The notes under the pieces were generated by a model that was not told the DNA's origin, searched no databases, and worked only from the letters and a program-made list of their open reading frames with translations. A stretch of DNA of 64,000 nt from Caenorhabditis elegans. Taxonomy: Eukaryota; Nematoda; Chromadorea; Rhabditida; Rhabditidae. Shown here piece after piece: positions 1 through 10,074 of the stretch. Position numbers and translations under genes: made by a program. How positions within the stretch are numbered: the first letter of the stretch is position 1; each line of letters begins with the position of its first letter. The DNA is taken from NCBI RefSeq assembly GCF_000002985.6, contig NC_003282.8:930001-994000 (forward strand), given 5' to 3'.

Positions 1-131
1 CCGTTCAATTTGAAAAATTATGGGTCTCACCACGAAAACTACAGTACCCCCGTTGATTTTCGAGGCGGGACCCATTTTTGGAGGAAAGCAGATCATGATT
101 ATACTTGTTTTAAAGCTCTCAGTGAACTCAA
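1..131. repeat. MITE-like inverted repeat, 5'-cut copy (family M)
   Basis: This family is about 170 bp, with ends CAGCTCACCGAGAGCTTC and GAAGCTCTCGGTGAGCTG, inner arms ATAAGTATAATCATGACC, and a core GGGTCCCACCACGAAAACTA...GTGGTGGGACCC. This copy lacks its left end at the window edge and lies in the channel intron. Confidence 0.85.
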
Positions 132-215
132 TTAAAAACTATTACTTGAATTCAAAATTTTGAAGCGTGTTCATATTTTTAAAGGAATGTTCTTTTTAAA
201 TTTTAAATTTTTCAG

Positions 216-3200
216 GCCTTGTGCGAATGTTTGTGTCAATTTCTTCCAAGAGCTTTTGTCCGATTAATTTTAAACGATTCCCGTTTGACTCGCAGACTTG
301 CTCATTTTCGGTAAGAATTTGTTTTTCTTTTAAAAAAATTTCAGAAAAAAAACGATTTTTTTCAAAACATTTTTTCTGCTGAAATTCTTACTCGACTTAA
401 CGAAATTAGTACAAATATTGAAAATTCATACAAATTTTCATACAAATGCCAAAATCATGAAAAAAATGAAGAAAAAGTGACAAAGAACCGATCAGAAAAT
501 TGTTGCATAATAGAGAAGGTGGCGAGAGAGCACGGCGAGCAGAGAGACGCAGACGAAGAGAGACGGGCGGTAGGAAGTGGAGATGAGTGGTGGAAAGTGC
601 TGGGTCACGTTTAGGCAGCGGGTCTGAAAATAAAAACTGAAAAAAAATTATTTAAAAATTTCGGAAAAATTTTTTTTTTCGAATTTTTTCTTGGAAATTT
701 TGTATTAAAGTTTTTGGCGGTTAAATAAATAATATTATTTTTGATGTAATTTTTGATGCTCACCAAGAGCTTTCAAAAAAGTAGAATCATGCCTATGTCC
801 AGTGGATTTTGGGCAGTTTGTTTCTCACCACGAAGGGTACTGTAGTTTTCGCTGCGGGACCCAAATTCACACAAATTCAAGTAAAATAGGGCATGATTAT
901 ACTTATTTTAAAGCTATTGTTAAGATAAATCCAAATGTGGCGGTGAAAGATTGCCAAAAACTCAAATTAAAAATTTACGGAAAACATTTTTGAGTTTTTT
1001 TGAAAAATATTGAAAAAAACAACTTTTTTTCCGGAATTTCAAATTTTCGTTGAAAGTTTTTTGCTTAATTGAATTCCGTATGTCATAAGCGTCAGTTTAA
1101 GTATAATCACGACCTATTTTGCTCGAATTCGGAGATTTTAGTGTCCCGCCGCGAAGGGTACTGTAGTTTTCGTGGTGGGACCCAACTTTTCTCAGTTTGC
1201 AAAGTAGGTTATGATTATACTTAAATGAAAGCTCTCGGCAAGCCAAATACGAATTATTAGGTCAAGTTTAATGAAAATCAAGTTTTTTTAATTTATAATT
1301 CCGCACTTCCAAAAAACTTACATCAGCCTCAAAAGAGTCCAACCCGATGAGCACAGAAGTCGAAAAGCACAGAGTACTATCACATTTATGCCAACTCGTG
1401 ACATTTCTATCACAAAAATACATTTTCGGATTCAAGGCGCACAGAAATGGCACCGCGTCAACCTGATGCTGAGGATAGCGGTCCTCGAGACGGAATTTCA
1501 CTTCGGTTTCGTTGCAAAATGGCTCTATTTTTACTAATAAATCGTTGTGAGCATACATTGGGCTCCGGGAGATTAGTAGAAATGGTGGCTCTGGTTTCTG
1601 AAAAATTTTTGGAATTTTTTTTATTTTGTCGAAAAATAATGTTCTCTTTTTTTTTGGAAATATTTTTTTAAAGTTTTTTTTTTTGAAATTCATAACAAAA
1701 GTCGTGCTTCAAACACCGAGAGCTTTAACTTAAGTAAACTCATGACCTATTTTGCTCAAATTTGAAGAATTTTCGGTCTCGCCACGAAAACTACAGTAAG
1801 TTTCGTGATGGGACCCACATTTCTTCAAACTCGAGCAAAATAGGTCATGAGTATACTTATTTTGGAGCTCTCGGTAAGCTGAAAACAAGTAAAGTACTAA
1901 ACATTTCTTAAAATTGGGTCCCGACGCGAAAAGTTTGGCTTAATAAAGTTTCAGCCGAAAAAAGTCGGTTTTTAACTGATTTTTTCGATTTATTTTCAAA
2001 AAATTTTAGAATTCTCAAAATTTCAAGTATTTCCTTACCAAAACGCTTTCCTTTTTGTCATGTTTATAATCAAAACTCGTTGGAATCACGGAAACATCCA
2101 CCAGTGGATGTGATGGTTTTGTAGAGTTAATCGCTGGAGATTCGACCAAAAAGTGGGCTTTTGACGTGTAATGGAATGGTTTTTTCTTCAAATATTCGTA
2201 GATCACAGCGTAAATTGCGTCGTCCTCCACCGGGACTACAAACCGACCATTCGAAGTCGCAGTGTCGAAGGTTTTCCTGGAAAATTTTGGAAATTTTGGA
2301 TTGATAATATTTTTATTAGCCTAAGTTCACTGAAAGCTTCAAAATAAGTATAATCACGCCATAGTTTTGTTCAATTTGAAAAAAATTATGGGTCTCGCCA
2401 CGAAAACTACAGTACCCGGGGATTTTTGTGGCGGGACCCATTTTTGGAGGACAGTAGGACATGATTATACTTATTTTGAAGCCCGTAATAAGCTGAGGAC
2501 ATTTTATATGCTCTCAATATTTACAAACTACGCAGGAAAAAAAAAAGTTTTTTTTTTCAATTTTTTCAAAAATTTTGGATTATAAATTTTTTATTAACAA
2601 TTTGAAATTCAGCTTACCGCGAGCTTCAAAATATAAGTATAAACCCGCCACAGTTTCGTCCAATTTGAAAAGTTATGGGTCTCACCACGAAAACTACAGT
2701 ACCCCCGGCGATTTTCGTGGCGGGACCCATTTTTGGAGGAAAGTAGGTCATGATTATATTCATTTTGAAGCTCCCAGTGTGCTGAATCTGATAAACGTAA
2801 TTAAAATTTGTGAAAAGCACAATTTTCCTGGTCTCGATTGGATAATCCTCAATTTTTAAATTTAATATCTAAAATTATTTGAATTTGGCCAATAATTATT
2901 CAGATTTTCTCGCATTTTAACAAGGAAATGTTTGAAATTCCCCGTTTAATCTATTAAACTTACTTAACAGGCTCCTCCGTATCATTTCCGCCCAGTTTTT
3001 GCAAAATCAAAGTCACAATTCCATACTCCGACTCGGGAACCTCTGTCTCCACGACAAGCTCATTTTCCGAGAGCTGATTTTCGATAACCGATACTTTTTT
3101 TATGTTTCTGAGGAATGTGGTGCTTGTTGTGCCGGAAATCTCTTTGCACTCGGAGCCCAGGTGCTTGGTGAAGTCGCCAAAGCCTGAGGAGAGCACCAGG

Positions 3201-6200
3201 TCCGTGGTCCAACAGATTCTGAGAGGAAAACTTGGTTTTGGGGATGTTTTTATGGTTCAAGTAAAACAGGAAAACCGAAATTAATGCAAAAATTCAAATT
3301 TTTCATAAAAATCTACCCTGGAAACATTTTAAAAAATTTCAAAAATTTTTTTTATTTCAGAAAAAAATTTAAATTTTTTTTTAAATTTTGAAACTCACTT
3401 ATGACATTTCAATGGCGTTATGTGAGCCTTAATATGATGTTTTTCCATCTCTTCAATATCGTATTTTTGATCCATCTGAAAATCAAACAAAACATTTGAA
3501 AAAATTTCAAAAAAAAAGTTCACCTAATTTTTTTTAAATTTCATAAAATTTAGTTCAATTACAGGGTTATTTGATCTCAGCTTACCGAGAGCTTTAATTT
3601 AAGTATACTCATGACCTACTTTCCTCAAATTTGAAGCAAGTTGGGTCCCACCACGAAAACCACACAGGGATACTGTTGTTTTCGTGGTGGGACCCAAACT
3701 TTGTCCAAAATGGTGGAAAGTAGGTCATGATTATACTTATTTTAAAGCTGTGGATAAGCTGAGCTTGAAAATCATGATATAAATGTGGCTTTTATGAAAT
3801 TTGAAAAAATACAAAATAGTCGGAAAAAAATTTTAGCTGAAAAATTAATTCGAGAATTAAAATCCTAAACTCTCAAACTTTCGAAATTTGCTTTCAATTT
3901 CATTTTTAGCTTATTGTCAGCTTAAGGTCCATAACACTCAGTTTTTCTCGAAGTCGGGTCCCGCCACGAAAACCCCCGGGGTTACTGTAGTTTTCGTGGC
4001 AAGACCCAACTTTCTACAAACTGAACCGAACCTAGTCATGATTACACTTATCTTGAAGCTCTTGAAAAGCCAAATCCAATAAAAACTATCAGACCTACCG
4101 TAATCTCAATCGTAACAGAATCTTCGTCCCCCTTAAGCTTAATCTCCTCTTTCGTCTCAGAATGATCACAAATGACACGTAATTTGACAACACCAGTGGT
4201 CAAATTTGACCTCCGATCCATTTCAGTGTCCTTCCAGCCAGCGGTTATGTAGATGCTCTCAAAATTCTCAACTCCGTCGAGGCTCCGGTGCATTTTCACG
4301 TCTATTGCGTTGGCGTCGGGGGCCTGGTGGTCATTTGGGTTGTTTGGGCCGTTTGGGCTATTCAGGCCATGTTCATTTGAGGCATGTGTACCAGCCTGAA
4401 CATTTTGGCTAATTGGACCCTGTAGGCCATGAAAACCGAAGGGACCATGTGACTGGGCTTGTCCATTTGCGTCGCTTTGTTCATGAGGTAACTGACGATT
4501 TGGGCTGTTTGAACCATTTGGGTCATTTAGACCGTTTAGGCCATTTGGACCGTTTGGACTATTTGGGCCATGGAACCCAAAAGGAGACCCAATCTGCCCA
4601 TTCATGTGATTTTGGTCGTGAGGCACCTGGCTATTGGGGCCACTTAGGCCATTTGGACCGTTCAGGGCATTTAGGCCATTCGGGCCATGCGTAGGATACA
4701 CTCCTACCCCAATCGTCGGTGGGAATGCTGGAAGCCCGACTAAGGTTGGCAGGACCATAGGCGGGCCTAACAGGCTTTCAGCAAGATTATGGGCCGCTTC
4801 AGGCCGTGGCCTAGTTTTGACCAATCTCTCGTCCTCATGGACCACGGTATGACCATTAATAGTGTTTTCGCTGCGAAACCGGACCCCGTACCAAGTGTCG
4901 GGTCGGAGGAATGGGATTGTGTAGCGGCCTGAAAGAGTATAGATTTTTTGGGCTCTTAGGTCTGCTTCAGGCTCATTTTACCTCTAGTGATCGTAAGCCA
5001 AAGCCCACTCAAATCCACTGGATTCACTCGCTTATTCGCCTCAATGTCAACAAGCTCAATGTGGATTTTTAGATGCTCCGCTGGCCCTAAAAACTTTATT
5101 TTTGGGCCAAAAATTAAATAAAGATCAAATTTGAATTCAGCACGTCAAGAGCTTCAATTCAAATATAATCATGACCTAGTTTGTTAAGTTTTGAAAAAAA
5201 AAATTGGGTCTCGCGACGAAATATACGTGGTTACTGTAGCTTAACGAAAACTGTTCAAAATGAAGGAAAGTAGGTCATGATTATATTTAAATGAAAGCTC
5301 TCATCAAGCTAAAGTCAATAAAACAATTAAAACCTATTTAAACTTTGAACAAAGAAAAATATTCGACTTTTCGTGCCGGGACCTAAAATTTTCTAAAACT
5401 TTCCAAAAAAAAAAATCTGAAATATTTTAAACCCAACCAAAATGGGTCATGATTCTACTTAAATGAAAGCTCTAATAGTAAGCAAGCTGAATTCAAAAAT
5501 TAACAATTAATATTGTTATAGAAACCCTCTTACCCTGTTTAGTTGTGGTGATGATAACCTGGGTCTCCTCGACCTCAATATCCTCAATATGATCCACATC
5601 TTGATGGTCCGGAGGTGCGGAATTTGCAATAGTAGGGGAAATAGTGGTAGAAAATAGTAAAATAATTAAAATTGAAAATGAAACTTTTATAGATTTCATA
5701 GTAAATAGTTATGGTGCATCGCAGATAAAATTTTGAAATAAAAAAAAGAATTCTCGAAAAATGCTCTCCGCGTCCAAAACCCAAAAATGTATAAAGTAGG
5801 TCTGCCGTGCTCGCGGAGCCCCACACTACCGGAAGACGCTCATTCATCTTTTTTGTCGCATTCTTCGGGGCTCCTTGGGGGGAGGGGTTCGGCTCACCGT
5901 CTGCAGTCTCCAGGTTGCTCAAAGTGATTTTGGAGCAAGAAGGATGTAATTATAGGTATTTCTACATGTGACATGTCTCCCACACAGGAAGACGAATATT
6001 ATTTAGGCTTGAAGGAAACTGGGGGAACCTGGTTTGAGATTTCGTGGTTCAATTTGTAAATTTTCAGCTTTAGCTTACCGAGAGCTTTAAGTTGAGTATA
6101 GACATGACCTAGTTTGCTTGATTTTAATTAATTTTAGGTAGTTTTCAGAAAAAAAAAAAGTTGAACTACCCTTTGAAAAGGCAAATTTTGCTTTTCCTCT

Positions 6201-9200
6201 ATGTTTTACAAAGATTTATTCACTTTTTCTAAAATAAACTAGTTTTCAAATTTCAGAAAAGTACCATCATGCCCAGGATCCGCCCATTTTGGGTCCCACC
6301 ACGAAACTTTAAAACCAGGTATACGGGGCAGCTTTCCCGGCGAGACCCAAAATGGGCAGAGCCTAGGCATAATGGTACTTTTTCAAAAGCTCGCGACTAG
6401 TACAATTTAGTGAAAAAATCTAATTTTAATAAATGATAATATTAAAATTAGAAGTTAAAATTTGGGAAAATACAACTTTTAGAACAATTTTTTCGAGTTA
6501 TCCAAGTTTTAAATTTTTGACTGGCTCATAGAACTTGGAGCGCTTTGCGGTCGCGTTGCGGTGGAAAAATTCTGATTTGTTTATTTCAAAAAAAAAATAT
6601 AATTATTAGCGGTAAGCTTAATACATTTTTCTACTTTCCAGTGTGGGTCATGGGCTTATCAATCGAATATCGTCAATTTGGTGGCAGCAAAGCAGGAAAT
6701 TGCATTGGAGGATTTTTATGATAATCAGGTAATTTTAGGGATATCTCAAGAATCATTAAAGATATAAAAAAGTTTTCAACCAACAGATTGTAGAAAATGT
6801 TATGCTTAATATTTTATTAGTTTATAACTTTTTGATAGCTGCAATTCTAAAGGAGTTACTTTGAGCGAAAAGAAATAAATTTTGACAATTTGAAATTTTA
6901 GGTTTAAATGCCCATAACTCCTTTCATTCATAAGATTTTAAACAGTTGTTAACTAGCAAAATATAGAGAATTTAATTTTACAAAAGATATTAGTTAACAC
7001 TTTTCTGATAACTCTAACGCCTAAAAAGGTATAAATGTTTAAAGGCACACAACTTTCCAGGAATGGCTCCTAACCGACGCTCGCCTCTTCAACGGGACCA
7101 CCAGAAATGTGTCGGCGGCAAATGAATCTTTTTCCATGGTTTATATGCAACTGGATTTGAAGCGACAAAGTTTTTATTATGTATTCAACTTAGTGTTCCC
7201 GACTACTTTGGTGAGTTTTTTTTTCCAAAAGAAATTTTGAAAAAAAATTTTTTTTCGAAATTTTTTTTTAATTTAAGAATTCCTCAAGTACAAAATTTTT
7301 CCGAACGTATATAATAATAATTTCAATAATAAGTTCACCCATTTTGCAGGTATCTCTAGTAGCCGTTATCGGATTTCACGCTCCAATCAACGCGACCGGA
7401 AGGAGGGAGAGCAAGTTTCGGCTAGGTACTTATTTTTTGCTGTATACTTTGCACATTAATAGTTGCAAATTGTAGGTAGCCTTGTCATTATATATGGTTA
7501 AAAAAATTAATTTCTGGTTTTAAAAAATTAGCAAAAAAAAACAATTTCAAAATTTTCCCAAAATTATGTTTCATTTTCAAATTTTCTCGAGATTAAAAAC
7601 TCATAATTTTCAGTATTTGCATTAGCATAAGCTCATCAAGAACTTTAATTTAAGTATAAACACGACTCATTTTGCTTCAAATCGAAAAAATTGGGTTCCG
7701 CCACGAAACCCCGAGGGTTACCGTAGTTTTCGTGGGGGGACCCAAAATAAAGGAAACCTACTCATGATCATACTTAAATTAAAGCTCTCCATAAGCAAAA
7801 TCTAATCGTATCACAAAAATTGGATGAAAATTGGGTCTCGAAGCGAAAATTCTGAATTTTTGAGTTTTTGCATGCAAAATTGCTCAAACTTGCTCAAATT
7901 TAACAATGTTTTTTGCCAAGTGTTTCAAATTTTTACGCAAAAAATTGTTTTTAGGTATAATGACGCTTCTTTCGATGTCTGTCATGCTCCTGATGCTCGT
8001 CGGGGAAATGAAATTCGCAATGGAAAGTGTGCCCGGGCAGCGTGGTTCATTCTCTGATGTACCTTTAATGGGAATATACTATATGACGTTAATATGTATA
8101 GTAAGCATTGCCACGTGTACATCTTCGATTTTTGTTCATTTGGAAAAGTTTGCACTGAGGAATCCGAGTTGGCAGGTGAGCATGAAAGCCTGAAACCTAA
8201 AATAATGTTTTACGAAGCTACAGTAATTCTACAGTACCACAATAAACATACGTAATTGAGTAAAAGTGTTCCCAAAAACATTTGGATTTTTTTTAAATCA
8301 AAGCATTAATTTTTCATTAAATTGCTCAGTTTTAGATCGAAAAACCCATTTTTGACCAATTTCTTACAAAATTTTCAGCTTTAAGAGTTGAAAATCTCGA
8401 TTTTTTAAGGAGTTCTACCTGAAAATTCACTTGACAACTTTTGACTGAATCAAAGAAGTATAAAAACTTTTACAGTTGAAAATAATAATTCTCCGGTCAA
8501 TGCACCATGTGCACCAAACTTCATTTTTAACAGTATTTATTTGAAAAAAAAATTTTCTTATTGGAAATTTTTTAATAAAACTGAAGCAAACCAACAAGAT
8601 TTTTTTATTCAGAGTGTCCCATGGTACATCCGATGGTTGGCTGCAAAGAAGCTCTTCTGCTGTTACGTTCCAAAATCTTTCCGTTATGATAAAGATGCAT
8701 ACAGCAGAAATAATAATGTTCAAGCAATATCATTACATTCAACACCTGATAGAAATGTTGCAAAGAATTTGATACCCAAAGAGGTAAATTGATTTTTTAA
8801 AAAAATATTTTTGAATAAAAAAATTATAAATATATCTGATTTATGTTTTAAAATATTGTTTTAATTTTTTTTTTTTTGGAAATCTGTAGATTCTAAATTT
8901 ATATTTCAAAAATATCGCTTGGCAAAAATTGAAAAAATAAATTTTTTTAATTTTGAATTCCCGTCAAAAAATTTTACAGAAAATTCGAATTTTCCGACAA
9001 TTTTTTTCTCAGAAAATTTGAATTTCCTGTGAACTTTTTTAGGACATCTGAAATTCCCGCCAAAAGGTTTCTCATGTCAGATAATGTGAAATTCCAGTGA
9101 AAATTTGTCAGCATTTTTTTTCTCAACAAATTTTCTCTCAGAAAATATATATTTCCCGCCAAAAATTCTGTAGTTAAATAGGTTACAAATTCAAGTTTAT

Positions 9201-9562
9201 TTCGATGTCCCAAGGGTGCAAAACATGGTGCATCGACAATTCATTTTTCAGATAAACTTCACCGAAGTCAACCAAGATGCTCCATTGCACGATGTACTGG
9301 AAGGTTTGTGTCATTTACACTCCAAACTTCTCTTAACTTTAGCTTTGCAGGCCCTTCCGCCGAGAAAACGCAAAAAATCGATTTAATCGTCTCGTTACTC
9401 CGAGAAATAATCCATCTGAAAGAAAGAATTGGAGCATCCGGACAATTGGCTCCATATTGGGATCAAATTATATCTCGCTGCGAAAAAGTTTCACTTAGTT
9501 TTTATCTATTCCTTATCACTATCAATGTTCTCATGTTTTTGTATCCTGAATTGTGGTATTAG
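216..9562 (+). CDS. Cys-loop ligand-gated ion channel subunit (nicotinic-receptor-like), 3' part; 5' end off window
   Basis: Exons in phase: 216-310, 6642-6728, 7061-7210, 7350-7425, 7955-8175, 8613-8783, 9252-9303, 9351-9562 (stop TAG). The first exon carries the complete Cys-loop: two Cys separated by 13 residues, containing FPFD, then CSFSCGSWAY across the splice. Exons 3-4 encode M1 (FNLVFPTTLVSLVAVIGF), exon 5 encodes M2 (LGIMTLLSMSVMLLML) and M3 (YYMTLICIVSIATC), then a long M3-M4 loop and a C-terminal M4 (FYLFLITINVLMFL). This is a pentameric channel subunit of the plasma membrane. No vicinal Cys pair is seen before M1, so it is probably a non-alpha subunit. M2 is odd: Arg at the 2' position, and Ser where the family usually has Glu (-1'), with Glu one residue earlier. 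The signal peptide and most of the ligand-binding domain lie upstream of base 1. The 6.3 kb intron 311-6641 hosts a complete antisense gene. The ligand cannot be told from sequence. Confidence 0.9.
492..5699 (-). CDS. Secreted or membrane-anchored protein with FN3-like segment and Asn/Gly/Pro-rich region; nested antisense gene
   Basis: Eight exons, all in phase: 5699-5534, 5086-4982, 4928-4099, 3475-3399, 3218-2964, 2276-2039, 1597-1322, 623-492 (stop TGA), 692 aa. The start is the ATG of a clear signal peptide (MKSIKVSFSILIILLFSTTI). Residues about 60-130 look like a fibronectin type III domain (LRPDTWYGVRF then LVKTRP). Residues about 158-275 are low complexity, repeating NGPNGLN/NSPNGPN words. 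The C-terminal half has several Cys and potential N-glycosylation sites (NETE, NVTS, NVTQ). The last exon encodes a hydrophobic tail (PSLFVCVSLLAVL), either a membrane anchor or a lipid-anchor signal. I recognise no characterised homologue. The whole gene lies inside one intron of the ion-channel gene on the other strand. Least certain is the final exon, which is CT-rich and resembles promoter-type sequence. Confidence 0.82.
757..925. repeat. MITE family M copy
   Basis: Both arms are present. It lies in the last intron of the nested antisense gene. The left arm is the TTTCAAAAAAGTA variant and the right arm the ATTATACTTATTTT type, so it looks like a mosaic. Confidence 0.8.
1084..1245. repeat. 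MITE family M copy
   Basis: Left end decayed, core and right arm clear; same nested-gene intron as the preceding copy. Confidence 0.75.
1714..1883. repeat. MITE family M copy
   Basis: Full length; fills much of the intron 1598-2038 of the nested gene. Confidence 0.85.
2322..2496. repeat. MITE family M copy
   Basis: Full length with a decayed right end; nested-gene intron 2277-2963. Confidence 0.8.
2609..2785. repeat. MITE family M copy
   Basis: Full length; its core is almost identical to that of the copy about 290 bp upstream, suggesting local duplication. Confidence 0.85.
3578..3762. repeat. MITE family M copy
   Basis: Full length; nested-gene intron 3476-4098. Confidence 0.85.
3908..4072. 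repeat. MITE family M copy
   Basis: Diverged left arm, intact core and right arm; ends 26 bp from the donor of the nested gene's large exon. Confidence 0.75.
5138..5311. repeat. MITE family M copy
   Basis: Core partly eroded, both arms recognisable; nested-gene intron 5087-5533. Confidence 0.8.
5365..5492. repeat. MITE family M, degenerate right part
   Basis: Only the second half (GGTCATGATTCTACTTAAAT then AAGCTCT) is clear. Confidence 0.6.
6071..6123. repeat. MITE family M, solo left arm
   Basis: A left arm alone (AGCTTACCGAGAGCTTTAAG), with no core or right arm; upstream of the nested gene. Confidence 0.7.
6254..6395. repeat. MITE family M copy, subfamily with GTACCATCATGCCC arms
   Basis: The arms read AAAAGTACCATCATGCCC and ATAATGGTACTTTTTC, a distinct subfamily from the GTATAATCATGACC type. 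Confidence 0.8.
7627..7797. repeat. MITE family M copy
   Basis: Full length; in channel-gene intron 7426-7954, just upstream of the M2-encoding exon. Confidence 0.85.
8800..9230. other. Channel-gene intron with AATTCCCGCCAAAA words
   Basis: Between exons 8783 and 9252 the intron has loose repeats of GAAATTCCCGCCAAAA, and a single CATGGTGCATCGAC word near 9223 of the family seen at 22500. No exon was found. Confidence 0.5.
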
Positions 9563-9834
9563 GATTTTCCTTCTTTTTTTTTCAAAAATTGACCATTTTG
9601 AAAAAATCAATTTTTTAAACTAATGGAAGTAATTTAAATTTTGTCCAATAAAAAAAAACTTTTTCGGGTCACAAGCAATCTCAAATATACATAATCAATT
9701 GTATTTTTTTCAATAATAAAGTAATTTTAAATTAATGTGCTCTATAATGAAATCAATTATTACCCAAAAAAATATCACAATATTCGAGAAATTTTTTTTT
9801 AGAAAATTCGATATTTCACGGAAAAGACTTAAGC

Positions 9835-9906
9835 TTAGGCTACGGCTTAGGCTCTGGCTTAGGTTTAGGCCAAGGTTTAGGCTTAGGTTTCGGCTTAGGC
9901 TTATGC
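9835..9906 (+). repeat. Interstitial telomere-like repeat, 12 degenerate TTAGGC hexamers
   Basis: Seventy-two bases divide into twelve hexamers in one register. Five are exact TTAGGC and the others differ mostly at one to three positions (TACGGC, TCTGGC, TTAGGT, CAAGGT, TTCGGC, TTATGC). TTAGGC is the nematode telomere unit. It sits in the 0.5 kb between the convergent 3' ends of the channel and amidase genes, a stretch that otherwise holds only AT-rich 3' sequence with polyadenylation-like AATAAA words near 9649. Confidence 0.9.
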
Positions 9907-10074
9907 GGTGCCGCGGGGGCAAAAAAATTTTTAATAAGCGATACAAAACCAAAAAGTTGATAAATTTTCATAAATAACTGGATGATTTCAAAAATAAATA
10001 TTTTACCAAAAACCCAGAACATTATAATTTTTTATCAAAAACAAACAATATTTAAATTTAGAAAAAAAAGTGAA

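Noticed and set aside
216..310. Reading the first exon as ALCECLCQFLPRAF in its first frame
   Set aside because: The third frame ends FPFDSQTCSFS and joins CGSWAY at 6642 to give a canonical Cys-loop, which is decisive.
9710..10022. Minus-strand frames rich in KPKPKPKP
   Set aside because: Product of the TTAGGC-like hexamer array read in two frames.
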